This document shows, piece by piece, positions 18,001 to 25,632 of a stretch of 64,000 nucleotides of DNA (positions within the stretch are counted from its first letter, which is position 1; the number at the start of each line of letters is the position of its first letter). The notes beneath the pieces were generated by a model. The model did no database searches. It saw only the letters and a program-made list of their open reading frames with translations, and had not been told where the DNA came from. The stretch comes from an uncultured Candidatus Poseidoniales archaeon. GTDB lineage: Archaea > Thermoplasmatota > Poseidoniia > Poseidoniales > Poseidoniaceae. The DNA lies in contig CAJIZC010000016.1 in the NCBI GenBank assembly GCA_905181785.1, positions 1 through 64,000 of the forward strand. Direction: 5' to 3'. The translations under genes were made by a program, and so were the position numbers.

Positions 18001-18099
18001 GCTGGTTTGGAAGTAGCCGGAAAGTCCGACGAATATAGAGCCAAAAATCAAGGTTGAAACAATAGCAGCGTAGGCCATCTGGTTGTGATTGAGCGACAT
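15016..18099 (-). CDS. N-terminally anchored surface protein with many DTDGDG calcium-binding repeats
   Basis: The 1027-residue product has one N-terminal hydrophobic segment (residues about 8-30, MAYAAIVSTLIFGSIFVGLSG) serving as signal or anchor. It then has some twenty DxDxDGxxDxxE-type repeats (for example ATDTDGDGLSDVLE, DTDKDGMSDGWEV, DTDGDGLIDGIEV), characteristic of thrombospondin type 3 and bacterial adhesion stalks. A few longer non-repeat insertions occur, including one near residues 455-520 with the sequence VVIGIDVIEDQWVEANSTV. No C-terminal anchor is seen. The role is structural or adhesive by inference. An alternative ATG lies 18 nt upstream. Composition is very acidic compared with neighbours. 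Confidence 0.8.
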   Translation of the reverse strand: MSLNHNQMAYAAIVSTLIFGSIFVGLSGYFQTSEGLGGFESAADDDLRGGGTTLGIATDTDGDGLSDVLENTQYGTDPEDPDTDKDGMSDGWEVDHGLNPLDNGESEDLLQDPGEADTDDANIANESDSWPDPSQGPNGDPDRDGLINKIEEELGTDPQRSDTDNDGLNDRWESLYTMTVQTPGGDVTLFNPLNGNWDCLLLDQAMEDTLSTRYNGEGGAADWDDLGNSIGAHSCDMVLDTDDDGLANFEEEAFGTNPTARDSDMDLIDDIVEVSNTSVGLFIGVGESCNIPLLDPITRTAPFQNQERSWFMMDMDNDGLLNGPSDWDTDGDGMPDGFEYCYSNVADQPMNNALETLNPANASDGYGDWDEDGMNNYEEYQVANIFGPTNFTSPWRMDTDLDGMPDGWEATNGLHPRDGANGDLDPDHDGWDADGDGAVRYETLEYTAVVIGIDVIEDQWVEANSTVARAQITLAGGNKQTIPMVAPVSGYVYEIHVSIGQAVESRLFTWMEIVEPEEQFTNLMEYNARDRDGDGIIDGRSTDPLNPDTDGDGLIDGIEVMGWEILVVNNGVIRTWVTSDPGLFDTDEDGLSDYNEFATVCTGGSNASNPDTDGDGLGDQTEALSGFSWEGIAYFTSPCMFDTDNDGLEDGEEVIAGKDNFLTHANNSDTDNDSLIDGNEVLFVPRPYQNPTNPLINDTDGDGMLDGWEMQVKSAEENTNSHSLWVVTSTWTRPGCVASQTNDCSMQAGGYVWQNNLGGFVIEPMFTVAEMNLTGFAMPVNDFCSCNGRWALDPSLDSLKDDTFDIDNDSLANGAEAPDKWNTNPVDDDTDSDMLPDGWEVYYSGLALEAGLVDNATVSAYGARGVLDPSMPDSDLDGIEDGLEDPDLDGLNRTGLIKKYCPGYNDTTNSECNIDPDSPDGKRFYDNLENYTNFEEFENGTNPITNDTDGDDWNDGPEVYYQDGDGDGMATGWEFHFQFDPEDAADRMVDQDGDGHVNYCEYKWDTNPRDPTSFPGQGELCDPFATD

Positions 18100-18214
18100 A
18101 AAGAACACCATGCACATCTGTGCAAGTTTCCCGAGTCCATGCAGTGGTTATAGTCCTTAACCATAGATGGGCGGATTTCGTGTGTTGCCTAGCGCTGAAT
18201 CGCCTCACAGGACC

Positions 18215-19288
18215 TTAGTTGTAAGCAAGCCTTGAGTCCACTTCTAAGTGCCAACAATCCTCGTTGCAAACAAGTGTGAATTTGGAGGCTTTTCCGTGAC
18301 CTCGTTCCCACATAGCAACAAGCCATCCAACAAGAAATGGAAACGTTGCCCCAGATCTCAAGGTAAAGCGCACACCATGCTTGGATTCTAGTGCCTCGAT
18401 GCATGTTGGCTGGCCCCACCCGTTCGCTGCGAGATAATGTTGAATCAGAGCGTCCCAGCTTGCTTGACTTTCGATGTAAATGGGGCGCTCACCGTTGTTG
18501 ACCAGCGAAGCCATTGAAGCAACAACCATGAGCAAGACTGACCGTTCTCCACCGTCTAAGCCTGGGGTCTGCCATGCGTCGTCTCGTTCTTGCGACACGG
18601 TATTTGCGTACGCTCTGCAGGTGTGGAACAGTCGGGTGAATGCGTCTGCTGGAAAGAGGCAAACCGCTTCTCCACCAATCTCAAGGCCCGACCCTTCATC
18701 TGTTAACTCTGCAAAAATCGGGGGCGTAGAGAATCCTACCTCCGCAGGTGCGCTCCATGCTAGGCTTGGGGGGGGTGGTGCTGTTGGTAGAACATGAGCA
18801 TCGGGTTTAAGCTCGAATCGGATGATGTTTTGGCTCAATTGATGCCATTCTATTTTTTGACGGTGATCGTTTAGAATTTCATTCGTGGCCAAGGCGATGC
18901 CAGAAACCATTGGGGCAAAAACCAGTGATTGTGCGGTTTGCTTCTCGATTGAATAGCGACCCCAGCCGTATTTTTTCCAACGATGGTCAAGGTGAGCCTG
19001 TTGACGCTTGGCTTTGCGGAACCAACCCTTCGGAAGTGGATTGTCGCCTTTTAGCATGTATTCCTCTTGATCAGCGCAGGCGTTCATTAATTTTCGGCCC
19101 AGGGGGGTTTGGCATTGCCCCTCGAACGAATGCCACCATGCATAGAGATCGGTGGTGTTCCACAAAATCCATTCTCGCACTGCACCATCAACAATGGTCC
19201 CATGGGTGCTGCTAAATTCTGCACGCAACTCATTCAACGTTGTGCTTCCGTGGCCTTCGGTGCCATTAGAACGGTCCATAGAATCCAC
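18215..19288 (-). CDS. Hypothetical protein downstream of glyA
   Basis: I do not recognise this 357-residue protein. It has no signal peptide or clear membrane helix and is rich in tryptophan and histidine. The C-terminal third (about 240-357) has alternating hydrophobic strands with a CNEDCWHLEVDSRL end. Its start codon directly abuts the glyA stop, so the two are almost surely one transcript. A second ATG (MDRSNGTEG) is 9 nt inside. The coupling to glyA says little about function. Confidence 0.7.
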   Translation of the reverse strand: MDSMDRSNGTEGHGSTTLNELRAEFSSTHGTIVDGAVREWILWNTTDLYAWWHSFEGQCQTPLGRKLMNACADQEEYMLKGDNPLPKGWFRKAKRQQAHLDHRWKKYGWGRYSIEKQTAQSLVFAPMVSGIALATNEILNDHRQKIEWHQLSQNIIRFELKPDAHVLPTAPPPPSLAWSAPAEVGFSTPPIFAELTDEGSGLEIGGEAVCLFPADAFTRLFHTCRAYANTVSQERDDAWQTPGLDGGERSVLLMVVASMASLVNNGERPIYIESQASWDALIQHYLAANGWGQPTCIEALESKHGVRFTLRSGATFPFLVGWLVAMWERGHGKASKFTLVCNEDCWHLEVDSRLAYN

Positions 19289-20617
19289 TCAAAGAGGGTA
19301 ACCACTTTGGTTTTCTTCATTGAAGCAGTAGCGAATGATTTGATGGTTGGATTTCAAATCTGCAACATCGTTTTTGACTGACGAGGGATCTTCCCCGTGA
19401 ATGAGAACGCGAGCATAAAGACGAGCAACTTCTTCCATCTCCCCCGGGCCCATTCCAACACGTGTAAGTTCTTGGACGCCAAGACGCAACCCGGAAGGTG
19501 TGAGTGCTTTGGTGTCACCAGGAAGCATGTTCATGTTCGTGATAATGCCAGCGTCTTCAAGCAAACGAGCCGCTTTTGCTCCCGCACCTGAATCCTTGCC
19601 TCCATGGCGAGTCAAGACTTGGTGGGAAGCGGTGTAGCCACGGCTTTCAGCCAGCACATCGAAACCTTCTGCGGCAAGAGCAGAGGCGAAATGCTTGGCA
19701 TTTTGAACGATGTCTTTGGCATAGGCTTCTCCGTATTCTTCAAATTCTGCTAATGCGATGACCTTACCAGCAACATGGTGGAGATGGTAGGAAGAACAAA
19801 CGCCAGGGAAAACAGCATTGTTAAGCCGCTTTTGAAAGGCAGGGTCCTCGCTGCTTGACAGCAAAAACCCTCCTTGCGGACCAGGGAATGTTTTGTGAGA
19901 AGAGCCAGTGATGACGTCAGCACCTTCTCTAAGTGGATCTTGAAACACTCCACCAGCAATCAGACCGAGCACGTGCGCACCGTCGTACATGACTTTGGCA
20001 CCGACTTCATGAGCAGCATCTGCAATTTCCTTTAGCGGGGTAGGGAACAGGAACACAGATTGACCAATGAGGGCCACCTTTGGTTCAACAGAACGAATCA
20101 ATTCGCATGCTCCGTCGATGTCCGGTTCCATGCGTTCTTCGTTCCAAGGGTAGGTGGACAGATTAAGATCACGCAAACCCACTGCACCCATCCTAGCGTG
20201 AGAGATGTGTCCACCATCGGCCGTTGAAACAGCCGTTATGTCATCGCCTGGTTGAGCGAGTGCTTTGAGGGCGGCAATGTTCGAAACCGTCCCGGAGGTC
20301 GATTGTATGTTAGCGAACGGAGCGTTGAAGACAGACCGAGCCAACTCAATCCCAATGCTTTCGATTGTATCAAAATCATCGCAACCTTGGTAGTAACGCT
20401 TACCGGGCATACCTTCTGCGTAGCGTCCGTGTAAATCGCTTGCTATTATGTTCTGAACCATCGGTGAGATGATGTTTTCTGAAGCGATCATACCGAGTCC
20501 ATTGCGATAGAGATTGCCACTTTGTGCAGCGGCATCCATCACAGTTTGCGCCTTTGTCAATGTGGATGAATCGGGTGTCCATGCGCCACGCTTGTTGGTC
20601 ATGCATCGTCCATTCAT
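19289..20617 (-). CDS. glyA: Serine hydroxymethyltransferase
   Basis: This PLP enzyme interconverts serine and glycine with transfer of a one-carbon unit to a folate or archaeal pterin carrier. The 442-residue product has the MIASENIISP opening, GRYAEGMPGKRYYQGC, the STADGGHISH segment and the PLP lysine K242 in TGSSHKTFPGPQGG. The active-site tyrosines of the YAEG and YYQG segments are present. ATG at 20602 (MTNKRGAW) is an alternative start. It is followed without gap by a hypothetical gene and is preceded 45 bp upstream by the stop of a large membrane protein gene on the same strand. Confidence 0.95.
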   Translation of the reverse strand: MNGRCMTNKRGAWTPDSSTLTKAQTVMDAAAQSGNLYRNGLGMIASENIISPMVQNIIASDLHGRYAEGMPGKRYYQGCDDFDTIESIGIELARSVFNAPFANIQSTSGTVSNIAALKALAQPGDDITAVSTADGGHISHARMGAVGLRDLNLSTYPWNEERMEPDIDGACELIRSVEPKVALIGQSVFLFPTPLKEIADAAHEVGAKVMYDGAHVLGLIAGGVFQDPLREGADVITGSSHKTFPGPQGGFLLSSSEDPAFQKRLNNAVFPGVCSSYHLHHVAGKVIALAEFEEYGEAYAKDIVQNAKHFASALAAEGFDVLAESRGYTASHQVLTRHGGKDSGAGAKAARLLEDAGIITNMNMLPGDTKALTPSGLRLGVQELTRVGMGPGEMEEVARLYARVLIHGEDPSSVKNDVADLKSNHQIIRYCFNEENQSGYPL

Positions 20618-20662
20618 CGGTCGGTCTTTGAACTCATTGATGGCGTCACCATCCCTTGTGTT

Positions 20663-23600
20663 TCAACTGAAATCAACGCTATCATCGGATGTCGGCCCAC
20701 CCGGGCGAACATTTGGACCGGTCGGTTTGCTTCCTACTACTACGTTCGAAGGTTTTCGAGGGGTTTGCACGCGTTCAGAGACCCGTGTGTTGGTTGGTAT
20801 TTCCCTCTGATCAAGGTCCATGTTTGTCACGCGTTTTGAATTGGAACTCGTTGAAGCTGCAGGCATTTGACCTTTCTTTCCTTTCTTTTTGTTCTGTTGT
20901 TGCTGGCGACCTCTGTACGCAGCCTGACCAATGAGTCGTTCCAAAGCAGGTATTTCCGATCCCTCTTCCTTTGGACGCTTGAGCCACCATCCACCGCCGA
21001 GGGGTTGCAAACGAGGCGGCCTTGCCTTTGAAATGCTCTTGGATTGACGTTTCAACCTCGACTTGACTGCTTTATCTGTATCGCTGGGCAGCCGTTCGCT
21101 GAGCCAGCCAGGCAATCCGAGGTCGAGCACTACCCCATTGATGGTGACAAGCATACCAGAGAGAAGCATATGTGTGCCGACCGGAATATTCCCTCGTTCA
21201 GGGCTGACCTTGAACCGTTTCATGCGCCGAGCGTAAGCCACCATCGCTTTTTGGTCACGGTGACGAATAACCCTACGCTGCTGTCTTGAGAAACGTCGTG
21301 ATCCAATATGCAGGAACAGCAAGGTGACAAAAACCAGAGAACCGGCCAGATTTCCTTCCTCGCCGTAAGCCAAGATGCCCAAGACGACCCATAATGGGCC
21401 AAGAACGAGGTAATTGAAACCAATGTTAAGCAATCCAAATGAAAACCTTGGAGGCATGCCACGTCGAGTCGCTTCGTGCGCTGCGATGAGAACGTTAGCG
21501 CTAATGGCTTCATCCATGCCACCTTTGACCACAAGACCCGCAACTGCATTGACGGGTGCTTCATTGATCCACTTTCGAAGCTTCTTTCCATCACCAATGG
21601 CCAGTGATACTTCCATTTCTTCTTCATCGACGGTTTGACCAAGAATCGCGGCAAGTGCAAGAACCCGCGGGTCATTTCCATCGCTGACTTTTAGTTCTGA
21701 AAGGATGGACCGAGCGCTGTGCCAGTCACCTTTGTCCACGAGGCACAAGGCCACTGCGATGCGAGGACGAACACCCAAGGGATCGCTTCGAACCAGTTGG
21801 AGCGAGAGTTCAAGCGCCTCATCATGACGGCGTTGTGCCCGCATTAGGCTGACCATGGAGAGTTGAGCGACGCGAGTGAGTCGATCGGTGTGAATGACTT
21901 GATCGGTGGGGGATGGTTGCCACCCACGCAACATTCGCATGAGGATTTGTAAATGATCGATGCATGAGTTATTTTCCCAATCCCAGAAATCATCTTCCTC
22001 AACCTTTCCTTGCCAAGGGTCAAGCCATTCACAAACAAAGGCAAGCAATTCAGGTTCGTCGTAACCTTCTGGTTGTTGGAGGCCGTGAAGAGCTTCTCTT
22101 GCTGCGTCCAAACGTCGAGAGGCCATGTGTCCAGCGGCGATGATCATTCTGCAAATGTCATCGTCACCACCTGCTTGAGCAAGTACTTTTTTGGCTTCCT
22201 CAATCGCTCGCGGCCAAAGGCCGCGCAAGGCCATTTCCCACATGTGAGCGCGGGCTTTTTCATGGCGTATCAAGGAAGGGTCACCAGTGATCGAGCGCCT
22301 TTGGAATTCAATCAAGGCGTCCAAATCTTCAGAAATTGCTGCTTCTTCGACAAGCGTCCGCATCCAGTCACCTTCAGCGAATTTTACCGCACCGTCCCTT
22401 CGCTCATCCGGGTTCAAGTCAAACCGAAGGTTTCTGAGGGCTCGGAAACGGAAAATGGAGAGCCCCCAAGTGAACATAAAGACGGCTTGACCTAAGGCAA
22501 TAAACATCCACGTGGCTTCCAGCCTTGCTCGTTCATCAAATCCAAACCTGTCGGCTTCAAGCATGCTTGTGAAAGGCATGAGACTACCAAATTCCTTGTA
22601 ACACACTAAAATCAATAACAACACAGTGTAGCCGGAAAAACCTGCAAAGGCGAATGTGAGTTGCCTCGACTGAGCTTCGACTTCCGTACGAATTTCCCTC
22701 GGAGAATCAAGCGTCACACCAAATAACCCACCAAATGATTGACCACCCAAAACCAGGTTTCGTGTGAGTTCAAAGATGAAGGCTAGGCCAACGATGGCGA
22801 TGTTAAGCGACAAGTAAAGCGACAAAAATTGAGGAAGTTCCTTGATGAATTGCCATTCGAACAAAATTTTTGCAATCAGGTCCACGCGTTCGAACACCAT
22901 GTATCCCAAAACGCCACCATAATTCAAAATCAAGAACGCCTTATCTTCAGATACATCATTGAACAGAATATGGTACACCGTGATGACTCCGTTGAGAGCG
23001 GTCAGCGGCATGGTCAACAAAAACAGAACCAGAACCAATGAGAATAAGCGATTGACGAATTTTGGTTTATCGGGGTCAATCGGATTTGGTCGTCCGTTGG
23101 CCGTGCGCCATTTATTGATCAAGATCATGTTCCAAGACGCACCCATGATGCGCCCATATGCGAAAATGGTCGGAGACATGAATGTCAACAAAGCTGCTGC
23201 AACCCAGATGGGTTGGATGAAAGCTGCACCTGTTGATTGGGTGCTGCCGTAAAACGCAACAGCAAAAGTAGCGCCAAGGAGAATGAAGAGGGTCATGAAA
23301 CGGCGAACAAGTTTGACGTAGACTTTCGACTTTGAACTTCCCTTCCGAGTCCCTACAAGTTGCGCGTTGAGGGTTTCCCAAGGTGAAATGAACACGGGTA
23401 TCATCACGAGAACTCCAATCAAGAAGAGATTAGGAAGATAATACACGTCAGGGTTGAACAGCAGTTCCGTAATCAGCAACAAAACCCCGGTCATGCCCAT
23501 GACATACAGGCCAATACCGAACGCTGTACCACCTTCTTGGAGCAAGGCCCGAGCATCTTCGACGTCCTTGGTGATCCGGTGAACTTCGTACAAATCATCA

Positions 23601-23818
23601 TCAATTTCGAACGCCACCTGCAGGTTTGCGAGTTGATTGGGAATAAACCAGCGCCAAACGGGTATTGCTACTGCAAAGGCTACGACAACTGGATAAAAAT
23701 ATTCCAACCTAAAATCCGAGACATCAGAAACCGTTGATGCTGAAGCAAGCGGCAAAAAAACAATCGAGATAATGCACCCTAGTAAGGCGAGTCGTGTCCT
23801 ACCAACGAGCCCATGCAT
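20663..23818 (-). CDS. Large multi-pass membrane protein with helical-repeat cytosolic region
   Basis: Unrecognised 1051-residue protein. The N-terminus (LALLGCIISIVFLPLASAS) may be a signal or first helix, followed by about ten hydrophobic helices to about residue 470. Residues about 490-780 form a soluble helical region with TPR-like pairs (ALRGLWPRAIEEAKKVLAQ, RRHDEALELSLQLVRSDPLG, CLVDKGDWHSARSILSELK). Two further helices (LGPLWVVLGILAYG and NLAGSLVFVTLLFLHIG) follow, then a basic, low-complexity tail with glutamine and lysine runs. The layout suggests a membrane scaffold or a rhomboid-like arrangement, but no catalytic motif was found. The start lies 30 bp after the aminotransferase stop, suggesting one transcript. 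Confidence 0.75.
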   Translation of the reverse strand: MHGLVGRTRLALLGCIISIVFLPLASASTVSDVSDFRLEYFYPVVVAFAVAIPVWRWFIPNQLANLQVAFEIDDDLYEVHRITKDVEDARALLQEGGTAFGIGLYVMGMTGVLLLITELLFNPDVYYLPNLFLIGVLVMIPVFISPWETLNAQLVGTRKGSSKSKVYVKLVRRFMTLFILLGATFAVAFYGSTQSTGAAFIQPIWVAAALLTFMSPTIFAYGRIMGASWNMILINKWRTANGRPNPIDPDKPKFVNRLFSLVLVLFLLTMPLTALNGVITVYHILFNDVSEDKAFLILNYGGVLGYMVFERVDLIAKILFEWQFIKELPQFLSLYLSLNIAIVGLAFIFELTRNLVLGGQSFGGLFGVTLDSPREIRTEVEAQSRQLTFAFAGFSGYTVLLLILVCYKEFGSLMPFTSMLEADRFGFDERARLEATWMFIALGQAVFMFTWGLSIFRFRALRNLRFDLNPDERRDGAVKFAEGDWMRTLVEEAAISEDLDALIEFQRRSITGDPSLIRHEKARAHMWEMALRGLWPRAIEEAKKVLAQAGGDDDICRMIIAAGHMASRRLDAAREALHGLQQPEGYDEPELLAFVCEWLDPWQGKVEEDDFWDWENNSCIDHLQILMRMLRGWQPSPTDQVIHTDRLTRVAQLSMVSLMRAQRRHDEALELSLQLVRSDPLGVRPRIAVALCLVDKGDWHSARSILSELKVSDGNDPRVLALAAILGQTVDEEEMEVSLAIGDGKKLRKWINEAPVNAVAGLVVKGGMDEAISANVLIAAHEATRRGMPPRFSFGLLNIGFNYLVLGPLWVVLGILAYGEEGNLAGSLVFVTLLFLHIGSRRFSRQQRRVIRHRDQKAMVAYARRMKRFKVSPERGNIPVGTHMLLSGMLVTINGVVLDLGLPGWLSERLPSDTDKAVKSRLKRQSKSISKARPPRLQPLGGGWWLKRPKEEGSEIPALERLIGQAAYRGRQQQQNKKKGKKGQMPAASTSSNSKRVTNMDLDQREIPTNTRVSERVQTPRKPSNVVVGSKPTGPNVRPGGPTSDDSVDFS

Positions 23819-23848
23819 GTGCGACCCTCACGGAACTTAAACATCAAT

Positions 23849-25075
23849 TCATCGGCGAACAGATTCGCGATGGCGGGCTAAAAAGCGGTCGATTCTGTCA
23901 AATGCTTGGTTCAATACATCAACATCCGGTAGGTAGACCAATCGGAAATGCCCGCGGCCCAGTTCAGGTGAGAAGCCGCTGCCATGCACCACTAAAACAT
24001 GCTCTTCATGAAGAAGGTCGAGAACAAATTGTTTGTCATCTGCAGCCCATTTTGGGTCGGTTAATTTGACAAACATGTAAAATGCACCACCAGAGGATTG
24101 AACTTCGAGGCCCTCGATAGATTGAATGCGTTCAACGCAAACGTTCCGTTGCTCCACAACCTTCGCAGCGTAGCCTTCCATCCATGAACGATCGGATTCA
24201 AGACCAGCAAGGTAACCAAGTTGCGCAGGTGTCGAGGCGCAGAGGCGGGAACGGAGCATCCTTTCGATGCCGTCACGAACAAGAACCAATCGATCTTTTG
24301 GATCGTGAATGGCCATGTAACCAATCCTCCAGCCCGGGGCATAATAGACCTTAGAAACGCCGTTGAGAGCAATCACCGGCACGTCTTTGGAACACTTTGC
24401 TACGCTAACCTGCTCACCTGTAAAATCGAGCCCATCATAGATTTCATCTGCAACTATCATGCAGTTTGGATAGGAACGTGCGATGTCTAAGACGGCAAGA
24501 ATCTCTCGTTCGGTAGCAACGCTTCCACACGGGTTGTTGGGATTAATCAAGACCAAAAGTCGAACTGAATCGTCCATTTTTGATTTAATGTCGTCAAGAT
24601 CAAGCCGCCAACCGTCGTCCGGCTTGAGCCGGTATTCGACGGTCGTGGCACCGTACATCTGGGGGTAAGCCATGTAGGGCGGATAATGGGGGCCGGGAGC
24701 AAGAACTTTGTCACCATCGCAAAGCACTGAAGCAAACAGAATTTGTAACGCTTCGGTTACGCCATGGCATACATAAATGTCCTCTGAGCGAGCTGCCCAC
24801 CCTTTTGATTGCTCATCGGCAGCAATTGCAGCGCGAAGGGCCGGCAAGCCATACGAGGGTGAGTAGCCATTGTGACCGTCGCGAAGGGCTTGCACATACG
24901 CTTCCACCATGTGCTCAGGGGTCGGAAGTCCAGGGTAGGCAATTGGATCTCCAATGTTTAATTTCAGAATGGTGTGGCCTTGCGCTTCGAGCTGGGTTGC
25001 AGGAACAACCACATCGCGAATGGCGTATTCGATGTTGGCAGCTCGTGGTGCAACTGGAATCTGGTCTTCCGTCAT
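23849..25075 (-). CDS. Class I/II aminotransferase, alanine/aspartate type
   Basis: The 408-residue PLP enzyme should transfer amino groups between an amino acid and a 2-oxoacid. It has the KLNIGDPIAYPGLPTPEHM opening, NGYSPSYGLPALRAAIA, the LVLINPNNPCGSV segment with the PLP-contacting Asn, the IVADEIYDGL aspartate and the PLP lysine in LNGVSKVYYAPGWRIGYM. The C-terminal arginine region GRGHFRLVYLP should bind the substrate carboxylate. The closest named relatives are AlaA-type alanine and AspC-type aspartate aminotransferases; the substrate is not resolved from the sequence. It is upstream of the large membrane protein by 30 bp. Confidence 0.88.
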   Translation of the reverse strand: MTEDQIPVAPRAANIEYAIRDVVVPATQLEAQGHTILKLNIGDPIAYPGLPTPEHMVEAYVQALRDGHNGYSPSYGLPALRAAIAADEQSKGWAARSEDIYVCHGVTEALQILFASVLCDGDKVLAPGPHYPPYMAYPQMYGATTVEYRLKPDDGWRLDLDDIKSKMDDSVRLLVLINPNNPCGSVATEREILAVLDIARSYPNCMIVADEIYDGLDFTGEQVSVAKCSKDVPVIALNGVSKVYYAPGWRIGYMAIHDPKDRLVLVRDGIERMLRSRLCASTPAQLGYLAGLESDRSWMEGYAAKVVEQRNVCVERIQSIEGLEVQSSGGAFYMFVKLTDPKWAADDKQFVLDLLHEEHVLVVHGSGFSPELGRGHFRLVYLPDVDVLNQAFDRIDRFLARHRESVRR

Positions 25076-25120
25076 TGCCTCACCGTTTGATGCTTGAAGG
25101 GTCTGTTCATGAAGGTTGAG

Positions 25121-25597
25121 TTACAAATCGCTTCGGCTCAATCCACCCATGGACAAAATTGTATCGAAATCTTGGAGTTCTACTGGTTGAATCGAAAGCC
25201 GTTGTCCTCGGCGAATCAGAAGCATGTTTTCACACGCTGGATTGTCCCGTACGGCTTGAAGAGGAACTGTCGTTTTCAGGGCGCAAACTGGCTCCAAGTC
25301 CACCATGAACCAACGGGGGTTCTCAGGGGTCGATTTGGGGTCGTGATACTTGCTGCTGGAATCCCATGATGTGTGATCAGGATAACCCTCTTTGCACACT
25401 CGGGCGACACCAGCGACATGGGGGGGTTTGAAATTCGAATGGTAATACAAGACGAGGTCGCCGATTTTCATGTCGTCGCGCATCATGTTTCTTGCCTGAT
25501 AATTCCTTACCCCGTCCCAATGGGTTGAACCCTCAGTTTCCAGTTGTTCGTAAGGATAAACATCTGGTTCGGATTTCATCAGCCAGTGGTTGACCAT
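25121..25597 (-). CDS. EVE domain protein
   Basis: EVE domains share the PUA/YTH fold and probably recognise modified nucleotides in DNA or RNA. The 158-residue protein is a stand-alone domain starting WLMKSEPDVYPYEQL. It contains THWDGVRNYQARNMMRDDMKIGDLVLYYHSN and the HVAGVARVCKEGYPD segment, all typical of the family related to human thymocyte nuclear protein 1. It lies 35 bp after the RND transporter start region and 45 bp before the aminotransferase in a leftward series. No restriction or methylation genes are adjacent, so a housekeeping or RNA role is more likely than defence. Confidence 0.9.
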   Translation of the reverse strand: MVNHWLMKSEPDVYPYEQLETEGSTHWDGVRNYQARNMMRDDMKIGDLVLYYHSNFKPPHVAGVARVCKEGYPDHTSWDSSSKYHDPKSTPENPRWFMVDLEPVCALKTTVPLQAVRDNPACENMLLIRRGQRLSIQPVELQDFDTILSMGGLSRSDL

Positions 25598-25632
25598 GAA
25601 TCACCCAAGAGGTGACGCTTCTTTGATGTTGC

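Noticed and set aside
25121-25597. EVE gene as part of a defence island
   Set aside because: Neighbours are transport and amino acid metabolism genes; no nuclease, methylase or helicase is nearby.
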